Positions 45,868 through 55,800 of a stretch of 64,000 nt of DNA are shown piece by piece. Positions within the stretch are counted from its first letter, which is position 1. Each line of letters starts with the position of its first letter. The stretch is from Bacteroidota bacterium (lineage in GTDB: Bacteria; Bacteroidota; Bacteroidia; Bacteroidales; Bacteroidaceae), in assembly GCA_023426145.1 (NCBI GenBank), contig JAFABG010000031.1, forward strand, positions 124,001-188,000. Reading direction: 5' to 3'. Position numbers and translations under genes: made by a program. Below the pieces are notes generated by a model. It saw nothing but the letters and a program-made list of their open reading frames with translations. It was not told the DNA's origin and did not search any database.

Positions 45868-47661
45868 ATGAAGATAGAAGATAAACTCGTAGCGTCCGTT
45901 CTCAGCGGACTGAAAGCACTTTACGGTCAGGAAGTCCCTGAAAAGATGGTGCAATTGCAAAAAACCAAGAAAGAATTTGAAGGACATTTGACATTAGTTG
46001 TCTTTCCTTTTCTGAAAATGTCAAGAAAAGGTCCCGAACAGACAGCTCAAGAAATTGGTGAATTTCTACAAGAGCATGAGCCTGCCGTAGAGGCTTTCAA
46101 TGTAATAAAAGGCTTTTTGAATCTTACTGTTGCATCGGCTACCTGGATTGAGTTGCTGAATGAAATACAGGCGGACGAACACTATGGTTTGGTTCGTCCC
46201 ACCGAAGCTTCTCCATTGGTGATGATTGAATATTCTTCGCCCAATACAAACAAGCCTCTTCATTTAGGCCACGTGCGCAACAATCTTTTAGGAAATGCAT
46301 TAGCCAACATTGTGGCTGCCAATGGTAATAAAGTTGTTAAAACAAACATTGTAAACGACCGCGGCATTCACATTTGCAAATCCATGCTTGCTTGGAAAAA
46401 GTATGGAAACGGTGAAACTCCCGAAAGTACTGGAAAGAAAGGCGATCATCTTGTAGGAGATTATTATGTTTCTTTCGATAAGCATTATAAAGCGGAACTT
46501 GCTGAGCTGATGGCAAAGGGCATGAGTAAAGAAGAAGCGGAAGCTGCTTCACCTTTGATGCTTGAAGCACGCGAAATGTTGGTGAAATGGGAAGCTGGTG
46601 ATGCTGAAGTTCGTGCTTTGTGGGAGATGATGAACAACTGGGTTTATACCGGTTTTGATGAAACCTATAAGAAAATGGGCGTTAGCTTCGATAAAATATA
46701 TTATGAGTCTAACACTTATCTTGAAGGAAAAGAGAAAGTGATGGAAGGTTTGGATAAAGGTTTTTTCTATAAGAAAGAAGATGGTTCTGTGTGGGCCGAT
46801 CTGACTGCTGAAGGACTTGACCATAAACTGTTGCTTCGTGGTGACGGAACCTCTGTGTATATGACTCAGGATATCGGTACAGCTAAATTGCGTTTTGCTG
46901 ATTATCCAATCGACAAGATGATTTATGTGGTGGGTAATGAGCAGAATTATCATTTTCAGGTGCTCTCTATCTTGTTGGATAAATTAGGCTTTGAGTGGGG
47001 CAAGGGTCTTGTGCATTTTTCTTATGGTATGGTAGAGTTGCCAGAAGGTAAGATGAAATCTCGTGAGGGAACCGTAGTGGATGCAGATGATCTGATGGAA
47101 GAGATGGTGGCAACAGCTAAAGAAACCTCTCAGGAGCTTGGCAAACTTGATGGACTGACTCAAGAAGAGGCTGATGATATAGCACGTATAGTGGGCTTGG
47201 GTGCTTTAAAGTATTTCATACTGAAAGTTGATGCGCGTAAAAATATGACATTCAATCCGAAAGAGTCTATTGACTTTAATGGTAACACAGGTCCTTTCAT
47301 TCAGTATACTTATGCACGTATTCAGTCTGTACTTCGTAAGGCGGCTGAGTCAGGCATTGTAATCCCTGAACAGCTTCCTGTCGGCATTGAACTTAGTGAG
47401 AAAGAAGAAGGATTGATTCAGATGGTTGCTGATTTTGCAGCTGTGGTGAAGCAAGCTGGAGAAGAGTATAGTCCGTCGGCTATTGCTAACTATGCGTATG
47501 ATCTAGTAAAAGAATACAATCAATTCTACCATGACTTCAGCATTCTGCGTGAGGAGAATGAAGAGGTTAAAGTCTTCCGTATTGCTCTATCTGCTAATGT
47601 TGCTAAAGTGGTTCGTTTAGGCATGAACTTGTTGGGCATAGAAGTACCTGCTCGTATGTAA
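45868..47661 (+). CDS. argS: Arginyl-tRNA synthetase
   Basis: A class I aminoacyl-tRNA synthetase (597 residues) that charges tRNA-Arg. The N-terminal Add-1 domain covers about 1-100. The HIGH motif is in SPNTNKPLHLGHVRNNLLGN near residue 123, with the downstream NDRGIHICKSMLAW. The KMSKS-like loop is the variant GKMKSREGT. The C-terminal anticodon-binding DALR domain ends FRIALSANVAKVVRLGMNLL. The frame is open upstream to a TTG at 45844, but that lies in the promoter -7 element; ATG 45868 is the start. A tRNA-Arg gene lies 8.7 kb away. Confidence 0.96.
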   Translation: MKIEDKLVASVLSGLKALYGQEVPEKMVQLQKTKKEFEGHLTLVVFPFLKMSRKGPEQTAQEIGEFLQEHEPAVEAFNVIKGFLNLTVASATWIELLNEIQADEHYGLVRPTEASPLVMIEYSSPNTNKPLHLGHVRNNLLGNALANIVAANGNKVVKTNIVNDRGIHICKSMLAWKKYGNGETPESTGKKGDHLVGDYYVSFDKHYKAELAELMAKGMSKEEAEAASPLMLEAREMLVKWEAGDAEVRALWEMMNNWVYTGFDETYKKMGVSFDKIYYESNTYLEGKEKVMEGLDKGFFYKKEDGSVWADLTAEGLDHKLLLRGDGTSVYMTQDIGTAKLRFADYPIDKMIYVVGNEQNYHFQVLSILLDKLGFEWGKGLVHFSYGMVELPEGKMKSREGTVVDADDLMEEMVATAKETSQELGKLDGLTQEEADDIARIVGLGALKYFILKVDARKNMTFNPKESIDFNGNTGPFIQYTYARIQSVLRKAAESGIVIPEQLPVGIELSEKEEGLIQMVADFAAVVKQAGEEYSPSAIANYAYDLVKEYNQFYHDFSILREENEEVKVFRIALSANVAKVVRLGMNLLGIEVPARM

Positions 47662-47670
47662 ATATAACGT

Positions 47671-47712
47671 TTACGCCCCTGCTACAATGAATATGTAGCA
47701 GGGGCGTTTTTG
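47671..47712. terminator. Bidirectional terminator between argS and topA
   Basis: ACGCCCCTGCTACA and TGTAGCAGGGGCGT form a perfect 14-bp stem followed by TTTT. The stops of argS and topA converge here. Confidence 0.92.
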
Positions 47713-47737
47713 TGTTGTTATATCTTAGTGTTAAACA

Positions 47738-50083
47738 CTATTTCTTTTTTGTACGTTTCTTTTTCGTGGCCGAAGAAGTTCCTTTCTCATCTTGTACACG
47801 AATTAATTCCCTACAGCTTTCCAAATTTAAATCTGTCGGAACAATATCCTTCGGTATTTTGTAATTGTTGCCTTTGAAGGCAATGTATGGTCCGTATCTG
47901 CCGTTAAGGATTTCCAATTCAGGCTCTTCCTCAAAGCTTTTGATATGGCGTTCAGCTTCTTTAGTCCGTTTTTCTAAAATCAGAACTTCAGCTTCGTCCA
48001 AAGTCACTTTCATGGGGTCCAACGTTTTAGGAAGCGATACATAAACTTTATTATGAAGAATGTAAGGGCCGAAGCGCCCTACACCTACGCTAACTGTTTT
48101 CCCTTCATATTCACCTAGTGTACGTGGCAATTTGAACAATTCGAGTGCTTCTTCCAGTGTGATGGTTTCAATTGATTGTCCTTTTTTCATCTGGGCGAAA
48201 CGGGGTTTCTCTTCATCTTCGGCTGTACCGATTTGAACCATAGGACCGTAACGACCAATTTTTACTGAAATAGGTTTACCTGATTCAGGATCTTCTCCCA
48301 AAATGCGTTCGCCTACCTTATGTTCAGTCTTTATGGCTAGCGTGTTTTCTACGGAAGGATGAAAATGGTCGTAGAAGGTTTTCATTATAGAAGTCCATTG
48401 AACTGCACCTTCGGCAACTTCATCAAATTCTTTTTCTATACTAGCTGTAAAGTTGAAGTCCAAAATATTAGGAAAGTATTCCGTCAAGAAGTCATTGACC
48501 ACTGTTCCTATATCAGTTGGGAAGAGTTTAGATTTCTCTGTTCCCGTGATTTCGGTGCGGCTTTCATCTTCAAGCTGATTATTCTTTAGCGTCAGTACGT
48601 TGTAGATACGTTCATCTCCGTCTTTATTTCCTTTTTCAACATAGTCTCGTTGTTGGATGGTAGATATGGTTGGAGCATAAGTAGAAGGTCGGCCGATGCC
48701 AAGTTCTTCGAGTTTGCGTACTAGGCTTGCTTCCGTATATCGAGGTGGGCGTTGCGTAAAACGTTCAGTGGCTACGATCGGTCCATTCTCTAGTTTTTGT
48801 CCTATTTGTAGAGGAGGTAAGAGGCGACTTTCATCTTCTTGTTCATTCTCTTCGTCAAAAGATTCGCGATATACGCGTAAGAAACCGTCGAATCGAATCA
48901 CTTCACCCGTAGCTGTGAAAACTTCACTGCTCTTGCTGATAGCAATCGTTGCTGTGGTTTTTTCCAGTTCTGCGTCGGCCATCTGAGAAGAAATGGTACG
49001 TTTCCAAATCAAATCATATAGTTTCTTTTCTTGTGCAGAGCCTTCAACAGACTGATTATTTATGTCCGTAGGACGGATAGCCTCATGGGCTTCTTGCGCT
49101 CCTTTGGTTTTGGTCTCAAAATGGCGTGGATGTACATATTGATCACCCATCATTCGGATGATAGCTTCTTTGCTGCTTGTTGTAGCATATTCCGACAGAT
49201 TGACTGAGTCGGTACGCATGTAAGTGATGAATCCGGATTCATATAGGCGCTGAGCGACCATCATCGTTTGGGCTACAGTAAATCCAAGTTTACGGGCAGC
49301 TTCCTGTTGCAGCGTAGAAGTGGTAAAGGGAGCCGGTGGAGTTTTCTTTCCCGGACGGGTCGCAATATCTTCTATAGTGAAAGTAGCTCCCTGACAGGCT
49401 GTTAGGAAAGCTTTTGCTTCTTCTTTGGTTTTAATTCGACGAGACAGCTCGGCTTTCATTTCAACTGAAGTTCCATCGGTGTCGGGCACCAAAAAAATGG
49501 CTGAAACCTTATAAGAGGGTTCTGACTTAAATGCATGAATCTCGCGTTCGCGTTCAACGATTAAGCGCACTGCTACTGACTGTACACGTCCGGCTGAAAG
49601 AGAAGGCTTTACTTTCTTCCAAAGAACGGGAGACAGTTCGAACCCCACAATTCTATCTAAGATTCGTCGGGCTTGCTGTGCATTTACGAGGTTGAGGTCT
49701 ATATCGCGGGGTTGCTCAATGGCTTTTAAGATCGCTCCTTTGGTAATTTCGTGAAAGACGATTCGTTTTGTGTTTTCCGGTTTTAGTTTCAATACTTCAT
49801 ACAGATGCCAAGCGATAGCTTCTCCTTCGCGGTCCTCATCGGATGCGAGCCATACTATTTCTGCATTTTTTGCTTCTGATTTCAGCGTACTGACCAAAGC
49901 CTTTTTGTCTGCCGGAACTTCGTAGTCGGGTTTAAAATCCTTCTTTACGTCTATACTAAACGCTTTTTTCTTAAGGTCGCGTATATGGCCATAGCTAGAA
50001 AGGACTTTGAATTCTTTCCCTAGAAATTTCTCAATCGTTTTTGCTTTTGCCGGAGACTCGACAATGACAAGGTTTTTCTGCAT
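47738..50083 (-). CDS. topA: DNA topoisomerase I
   Basis: A type IA topoisomerase (781 residues) that relaxes negative supercoils by single-strand passage. The order is an N-terminal TOPRIM domain (LVIVESPAKAKTIEKFLG, ASDEDREGEAIAWHL with the DxDxE-like acidic set), then the central toroid with KKVKPSLSAGRVQSVAVRL and the active-site Tyr in SGFITYMRTDSVNLSE, GIGRPSTYAPTISTIQQRDY. The C-terminus has repeated topoisomerase C-terminal units instead of zinc fingers: KIGRYGPMVQIG, VGVGRFGPYILHN and ILNGRYGPYIAFKG. The end is basic (TKKKRTKKK). Earlier in-frame ATGs at 50128 and 50113 lie within or at the edge of the promoter; 50083 is preferred. Confidence 0.95.
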   Translation of the reverse strand: MQKNLVIVESPAKAKTIEKFLGKEFKVLSSYGHIRDLKKKAFSIDVKKDFKPDYEVPADKKALVSTLKSEAKNAEIVWLASDEDREGEAIAWHLYEVLKLKPENTKRIVFHEITKGAILKAIEQPRDIDLNLVNAQQARRILDRIVGFELSPVLWKKVKPSLSAGRVQSVAVRLIVEREREIHAFKSEPSYKVSAIFLVPDTDGTSVEMKAELSRRIKTKEEAKAFLTACQGATFTIEDIATRPGKKTPPAPFTTSTLQQEAARKLGFTVAQTMMVAQRLYESGFITYMRTDSVNLSEYATTSSKEAIIRMMGDQYVHPRHFETKTKGAQEAHEAIRPTDINNQSVEGSAQEKKLYDLIWKRTISSQMADAELEKTTATIAISKSSEVFTATGEVIRFDGFLRVYRESFDEENEQEDESRLLPPLQIGQKLENGPIVATERFTQRPPRYTEASLVRKLEELGIGRPSTYAPTISTIQQRDYVEKGNKDGDERIYNVLTLKNNQLEDESRTEITGTEKSKLFPTDIGTVVNDFLTEYFPNILDFNFTASIEKEFDEVAEGAVQWTSIMKTFYDHFHPSVENTLAIKTEHKVGERILGEDPESGKPISVKIGRYGPMVQIGTAEDEEKPRFAQMKKGQSIETITLEEALELFKLPRTLGEYEGKTVSVGVGRFGPYILHNKVYVSLPKTLDPMKVTLDEAEVLILEKRTKEAERHIKSFEEEPELEILNGRYGPYIAFKGNNYKIPKDIVPTDLNLESCRELIRVQDEKGTSSATKKKRTKKK

Positions 50084-50125
50084 AGTTGTTTCTTTTATAA
50101 TGGCCTGAGCCATAATATTTCGCGG

Positions 50126-50133
50126 CAAAATTA
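50126..50133 (-). promoter_or_regulatory. topA promoter -7 element TAATTTTG
   Basis: A perfect TAnnTTTG on the - strand, 42 bases before the preferred topA start. The in-frame ATG at 50128 lies inside it. Confidence 0.5.
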
Positions 50134-50141
50134 AAAAAAAA

Positions 50142-50174
50142 GATTCTCCCTACCTTATAATATAAGGAGAATCT
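50142..50174. terminator. Terminator-like hairpin upstream of topA
   Basis: AGATTCTCC and GGAGAATCT form a 9-bp stem around a 15-base AT-rich loop. On the - strand it is followed by nine T, and on the + strand by a T-rich stretch. No gene on the - strand ends here, so it may insulate topA or end an unseen small transcript. Confidence 0.55.
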
Positions 50175-50299
50175 AATATTTTTTAGTAAATATCATTTTT
50201 TTAACTGCGTGAGAATGTTGGGTTATCTCATTTAATTTTTAATCTGCATATATGAATTAATTCCTTTCAGTTTATAGATTAGTATTTTATTATTCTGCG

Positions 50300-50325
50300 T
50301 ATATTTGTTTCAATCATTATCTTTG
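50300..50325 (+). promoter_or_regulatory. Two overlapping -7 elements before the HU-like gene
   Basis: TATATTTG at 50300-50307 and TATCTTTG at 50318-50325 both match TAnnTTTG. They lie directly before the GAAC/GTTC palindrome array. The stretch 50175-50299 shows nothing else. Confidence 0.5.
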
Positions 50326-50329
50326 TTTC

Positions 50330-50394
50330 GTTCTACTTAAGTGGGGCGAACGTTCAACATCACTCGAACTATAGTTCTACTTAAGTGGAACGAA
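50330..50394 (+). promoter_or_regulatory. Operator-like array of GTTC/GAAC palindromes
   Basis: A 21-base unit starting GTTCTACTTAAGTGG occurs twice (50330-50350 and 50374-50394), identical at 19 of 21 bases. Within the array six half-sites alternate: GTTC at 50330, 50352 and 50374, GAAC at 50348, 50366 and 50388. GAACTATAGTTC (50366-50377) and GAACGTTC (50348-50355) are perfect palindromes. The array is just downstream of the promoter elements and 74 bases before the HU-like gene, the position of a repressor site. Confidence 0.6.
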
Positions 50395-50467
50395 AATTTA
50401 TTGCTTATTGAGTTTGTTAACGGATGAATAAAGAGTCTTTAATGTTTTCAACAAAAAAAATAAATAG

Positions 50468-51073
50468 ATGAGTGTTTACTATGATCTTTACGAGACTCCC
50501 GATCTCGCTAAAAGCGGGGAGGAGCAACCTTTGCATGCACGTGTGGTGTTGAAGGGGAGTTATACTGCCGAAGAATTTATAAATCAAGTGGCGAAATATC
50601 AACATGTATCTCATGCACAGTTGGTAGGGGTACTTGATGCGGTAGTAGATGAATTAAAAGAATTGCTTCTGAACGGATATGCTGTGGAATTAGGAGATAT
50701 AGGTTACTTTTCTCTTTCGTTGAAGGCGGATAAGAAAGTAATGGATGCTAAAGATATTCGTTCGCCGTCTATTTCTCTTAAGGACGTGAACATACGCGTA
50801 AACCCTCAGTTTAAGAAAGAAATAAGAGATCGTATTGATTTGGAGCGGTTTCATTCTCCTTTACGGGTAATAAACCCGCTGGAACAGGAAAAATGCTTGC
50901 AGCTTTTGGATAAGTTTTTCGAGAAACAGGCTTGCATCAATCGGAGAGATTATGCTGCTCTTGTGGGAAAGACTAAGAAACAGGCTTTGAATGATATTAA
51001 TGCTTTTCTTGAACAGGGCATCTTAGTGAAATATGGAACGGGCCGTTCGGTTGTGTATTTGAAGGCTAAGTGA
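50468..51073 (+). CDS. HU-like DNA-binding domain protein with C-terminal winged-helix-like part
   Basis: A 201-residue protein. Residues 1-125 match the HU/IHF-like DNA-binding proteins of Bacteroidales (MSVYYDLYETPDLAKSGEEQ, ARVVLKGSYTAEEFINQVA, VDELKELLLNGYAVELGDIG with YFSLSL, INIRVNPQFKK-like VNIRVNPQFKKEIRDRI). The region 140-200 (RRDYAALVGKTKKQALNDIN, FLEQGILVKYGTGRSVVYL) looks like a small winged-helix domain, so the protein probably binds DNA by two modules. It is not the canonical hup (45513). The gene is single, behind two promoter-like elements and a palindrome array, which suggests self-regulation. Its targets are unknown. Confidence 0.8.
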   Translation: MSVYYDLYETPDLAKSGEEQPLHARVVLKGSYTAEEFINQVAKYQHVSHAQLVGVLDAVVDELKELLLNGYAVELGDIGYFSLSLKADKKVMDAKDIRSPSISLKDVNIRVNPQFKKEIRDRIDLERFHSPLRVINPLEQEKCLQLLDKFFEKQACINRRDYAALVGKTKKQALNDINAFLEQGILVKYGTGRSVVYLKAK

Positions 51074-51095
51074 GTGATCGGGGTCTGAATAGAGT

Positions 51096-51149
51096 ACGAC
51101 ACCTATTCAACTTGCTAGATTCATTTTTCTAGAGTTGGATAGGTGTCGT
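51096..51149. terminator. Long hairpin between convergent genes
   Basis: ACGACACCTATTCAACT (51096-51112) pairs with AGTTGGATAGGTGTCGT (51133-51149) over 17 bp with a single T-G pair, and the inner CTAGA and TCTAG extend the stem. Only a short T-rich tail follows on either side. It separates the HU-like gene and the barrel gene, whose stops converge. Confidence 0.7.
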
Positions 51150-51175
51150 GTTAATCTTTATGTAATATATGTGTT

Positions 51176-52840
51176 TTAGAATCTAAAGCTCAGTCCTCCC
51201 AAGAAGTTAACTCCTTCGGTTGGGTAGTCCAAATAATATTGATAATCTTTGTTGAGGATGTTATTGACACGGGCATAGACCGATACGTCTTTAAATAGAT
51301 TATAGCTTGCGCCAAGATGTAGGTCGCTTACTTCAGCTACTCCAATGTCGTTTACCTTTGTGCGTCCAATATAGTCATAGCCAACGCTCATATTCAGTCC
51401 TGTGATTGGACGAAAATCGACGTTAAGATTAACCTCACTATTCGGTTTCATTATCAGTGCTTTTTTATCATTGGCATCCCAATCGCGGTATGTGAATGCT
51501 GTTGACACTGAAATAATGTCTTTGTAATCGTAACTTAATTTTATGCCTGCATAAAAGTTATTCGTATTTTCCGAGGGTAAATCCAGATAGGATTTTACCG
51601 TTGTCCTAGATTCATAAAGATCATCTTTCAGCTTTTGATATCCTCCATAAATATTGAACCACAGCCCAGGATAAGGACTTGTTTTAAACCCTAAAGCAGC
51701 ATTTAATTGTTCGTAAGTATCATTGATTCTACTCCCGGGCAAACCATAGGGCGAAATCATTTCAAGACGGCGGAAATCGTTGACTAACTTTCCACCGGTG
51801 GCTTGCGCATAAAGCACATAGCTGTCAGAGAAGATGTATTGTGCCATAATATCCGGTGACACTCGCAGTGATTTTCCGCTACCCAATGAGAAGTCTACAT
51901 GGGCACCTGCATGGAGATTCCAATTGTCGTTCCCCAGTTTATAATAAGGATTCAGTCCTAATGCCGTACGATTTTCGTAGACTTTTCCTCCTCCTTCGAG
52001 AAGTACCAAATCTTTGTTGTAGAATAGGTTACGCATATCTAGCCCGATGTGTATGCTTTGCTCTTCGCTGATGGCACCACTAATCTCGCCTTTTGTATGT
52101 ATCTGTGTTTCTCCAATAGCATCTCCGAAGATTGATGTGTTATTGTTTTGGCGGTTGAAAATCATTAGGCTCGTTTCAGCCTCGAACTTTATGGGGGCGG
52201 ACTCGTCGGTCGATGATACTCCCACATGCAAATCGCCTGATGTGAACTTCTGCTTACCAATCTGGAGGGCAGAGAAATTAAAATTGCTGAGACCGAAGTT
52301 GGCTGCTATGTTTAGGTTCACCTTATCAAACTGATGAGTGAAGTCTACATTAGCTCTCGTTCGGTAATAATACCTATTCCAGTCTAAAGCACCGTCCAGC
52401 ATCTCTAATTTGCCATCGCTCCCGTCCATTTGAAAGCGAACGTTTAGTTTATCTTGATCGGATAGTTGGAATAGATAATTGCCTAGCAGATCGAGATTTC
52501 CATAATTCCCATATCCGGCACGCACATAGCCGAATTTTCCATCGGGCTGCACTTCACGGCCAACGTAAGGACGCATCAAACCAGCAGGTATTGAAGTGGC
52601 CGGGAAAAAGGTTGTGGCATATTCAACGTCTTTCTTGCTGACGGTAGGTTCTTCAACTTTAGGCAATACATTCACTTTGGATGCATCCAAAATATTTGGA
52701 TTATACTCTTGTTCCACTACCACTGTTCGATTGACAGTGGTATCTTTCTGTTGCGTATTTTGTGCTTGAACGCTGGCCGAACTAGCTGTTGCCAGTATAA
52801 ATCCACCTGTGATACAGGCTATATAAATAGATCGTTTCAT
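51176..52840 (-). CDS. Outer membrane beta-barrel protein, TonB-receptor-like without plug
   Basis: A 554-residue outer-membrane protein with a signal peptide (GGFILATASSASVQAQ). The short N-terminal part holds RTVVVEQEYNPNILDASKVN and VEEPTVSKKDVEYATTFFP, with a VVVEQEYNP stretch in the place of a TonB-box-like sequence. The rest is a barrel with alternating aromatic strands ending YLDYPTEGVNFLGGLSFRF, a C-terminal Phe as usual for barrels. A plug domain is not seen, so it is not a complete TonB-dependent receptor. It lies 12 bases after the large TPR gene, suggesting a two-gene unit whose products work together at the outer membrane. The function is unknown. Confidence 0.75.
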   Translation of the reverse strand: MKRSIYIACITGGFILATASSASVQAQNTQQKDTTVNRTVVVEQEYNPNILDASKVNVLPKVEEPTVSKKDVEYATTFFPATSIPAGLMRPYVGREVQPDGKFGYVRAGYGNYGNLDLLGNYLFQLSDQDKLNVRFQMDGSDGKLEMLDGALDWNRYYYRTRANVDFTHQFDKVNLNIAANFGLSNFNFSALQIGKQKFTSGDLHVGVSSTDESAPIKFEAETSLMIFNRQNNNTSIFGDAIGETQIHTKGEISGAISEEQSIHIGLDMRNLFYNKDLVLLEGGGKVYENRTALGLNPYYKLGNDNWNLHAGAHVDFSLGSGKSLRVSPDIMAQYIFSDSYVLYAQATGGKLVNDFRRLEMISPYGLPGSRINDTYEQLNAALGFKTSPYPGLWFNIYGGYQKLKDDLYESRTTVKSYLDLPSENTNNFYAGIKLSYDYKDIISVSTAFTYRDWDANDKKALIMKPNSEVNLNVDFRPITGLNMSVGYDYIGRTKVNDIGVAEVSDLHLGASYNLFKDVSVYARVNNILNKDYQYYLDYPTEGVNFLGGLSFRF

Positions 52841-52852
52841 ATTGTTCAGTCT

Positions 52853-55800
52853 TTACTTATTAAGTTTCTTTAGTCTGTCTTCGATCATTGTTTTGATATC
52901 GTCGTTTCCCTGATAGTTCTGTTGCAAGCTGAGCAGATACTGTTTTGCATCAAGGTTTTTACCCATAGCAACATAAACATCCGACAGTAGGACAAAACTG
53001 CGTGCCAACCAATAAGCATGCGGTGTACTTTGTTCTATGTAGTTGAGGAGTTCTTTTTCTGCTGCTGCATATTCTTTTGCATCATAGAGCGATTGTGCAA
53101 TCTGATATTTAGCTTCGGCACCAAAAGCATTTCGGGTGTCTTTGGCTAGTTCACGATAATCAGCCAATGCTTTCTTCTCCGCTTTTTGGCTCTTATATGC
53201 TTTTGCTCGATAGTATAGAGCCTCGTTCTTTAATTCAGGATTAAGCTTAGCTTCAGCAAGCAGATCGGTTGCTGCGTGAATGGTTTCCACATCATCTCTC
53301 AAGAGGAAGGCACAACGTAATATTCCTGTTTCTGCCAGTTGGCGGCGTTCCACATTCGTTGCTTTTTCCTTCAACATCTTGTAGCTAGTCAGTGCTTCAG
53401 CCATTTTTTGTTGGTTGAACTGCACTTCGGCACGCATAATCAATGCTTCTTCTACAAAAGGATTATTGGGGTATTCAAGTAGCTTTCCAGAATGGAGAAG
53501 CACCATGTCGTAGTTCTTCTGCTGATTTCCAATCTGGCAGAGGTAATAGTGTGCATTCAAGCTAAATGCACCTTCAGGGAAGGTTTGCAGATATTTTGTA
53601 AAACTACTTTTTGCTTCTTCAGTTCTGCCACGAGCAAATATTTTCTCGGCTGCTGTGTAAGTTAACGAATCTTGCTCGCTAGCGTCAAAGCGGATGTTGC
53701 CAGGCATGGAGTTAGCTAAAGCTGCAAACTCGTCGATGCGATTCAAATCAACATAAATCGACTTCATATCGCGCATGGCCAAACGGGCCTCATCGCTACC
53801 TGGGTACTTTTGGATAACCTGTTTGTAGGCATTGATTGCTTGGTCAAACTTGCTATCTTGGTAGTATAGTAAACCGATCTCAGCAGCTGCCTTTCGGCTG
53901 ACAGGGCTTTCGGGGTATTTTTCCAATAATTCCTTGAAAGACGAAATGGCCTGACTATTATTATCCATCAACACATACGAACGTCCTTTTTCATAAATGG
54001 CATTCACGGCAAATGGAGAAGAAGGGTATTTGCCAACTAGCCTGTTCAATAGAGTGATTTTGCCGGTATAGTCTTTTTGTAAACCGGACACCAGTGCCAG
54101 TTGATAGAACGAGTAATCTCCCGAAGGGGTATTCATCTGCTCGGCTTGTGAATAGTAGTGTTTGGCTTCCTCAAAACTACGTGCATTTAAATAGCAATCT
54201 CCGATGCGGTTGTACGCATCAGCAAGAGCAATGCTGTTTTCTCCTTTTTCTAGTTGGATATATTTTTGGAAGTAATTTCTAGCCTGTGTATAGTCCTTGC
54301 GGTGGAAAGCAATGTATCCTAGATTGTAGTTGGCAAGGGCAAACATTTCGTTGTTGGGTTCCGTAGTTAGTTGTAAGTACGCATTGAAATCGCGTGCCGA
54401 TTCCATCATTCTACTTAGGCGATAGTAAGATTCTCCACACCAGTAGTAGGCATCAGCTTTAGTTTGACGATTATACTGACCAATGGCAATGGATTGGTTT
54501 AGATATTGGAGCGCCTGCTCAAAGCTGGCATTGGCAAAAGCCTGAGTGCCTAACTGGAAGAGGAGCTTTTGTTTGGCTTCCATAATCTGTGCACTTGGTT
54601 TTGCAATCCGTTGGATAGACTTTAGGGCGGCTTCGTAGCTACGTGTATTCATATACACCTCTACTAGATAGCTGCTCACTTTTTCTGAGTAGATCGAATT
54701 TGGGAACTCATTGAGAAACTTTTCGAAAGCAGTCACCGATTCTCCAAAAGCAGAGTAAGATGTTTCGTGTAGGCAAAGTGCATAGTTATAAGCAGCTTGC
54801 TCCTTAATTTGTAGATTGATGTTCGAAGCAGCAGCTTGTTCAAAAGCCATGCGGGCTTTATTCTTTTCAGCCAGTTGGAGATAGGAAAGTCCCATGTGTA
54901 GGTAAGCGTTTTGGGTGAGGCCATCGTTCACGGTAGTCACTTGCCCCAACACTTCGGCAGCTTTAGAATATACTTTTGTCTGATAGTAGGAGAGTCCTAG
55001 CATATATAGAGCATCACGGCGAGGAGCAGAGTCCGCTTTATTCAGATAGTCGGTGAATGCTTCCACTGCTTGTTGGTATTGTCCCGAGTGGTAATTGGCT
55101 TCGCCCACGATGCGATACATTTCTGCGGCATGTTCATTGGTTGGATAAGCCAACAGATAGTTTTGCGCTATCGTTTGTGCTTGCGCATAGTTTTGCTTGA
55201 TAGCATAAATCTCTGCGATGTAATAAGGCACAAGGGCTTTATACTTAGGGTTGCTCTGTAAAGGCAAGAAATCCTTTAGTGCTTCATCATAATGTTTCTG
55301 AGAGTAGCGAATGTAGGCGATGTAATAGCTGCAATCTGTGGCATACTTCGCACTGCTCGAACGTAACGTTTCAAACCAAATAGCTGCTTCTTTCAGATTA
55401 TTGGTTTTCATATAGCACGTTGCCAGTTGGTAAGTTCGGTCATCACGTTCCTCATCTCCTAACAGATCAAGTTGAGAGGAATTGAATAGGGCTAATGCTT
55501 CGTCGTATTTCTCTTCGTAGAAATAGGAGGAAGCCAGCAGTGAATAAATACGGTTGGCGTAAGGTGTATCAGGATATTGCTCTAGGTATCCACGCAATAG
55601 CTCAATTCGGTTTTTCTCTTTTAGTTCATAGGCTGAACTGACTAGCATGTATTTAGCTTCCTGCAAAAGGTCGTTTGGCATGGTCTTTTGCTTTACAAAT
55701 GCTTTTAGTGCTGGAACAGCCGCTGCATAATCCTTGTTTAAGAAGAGCACTTTCCCTTCTTTATAAAGGTTGGTCGGAGAGGTTATCTTTTCGCTTGTCT

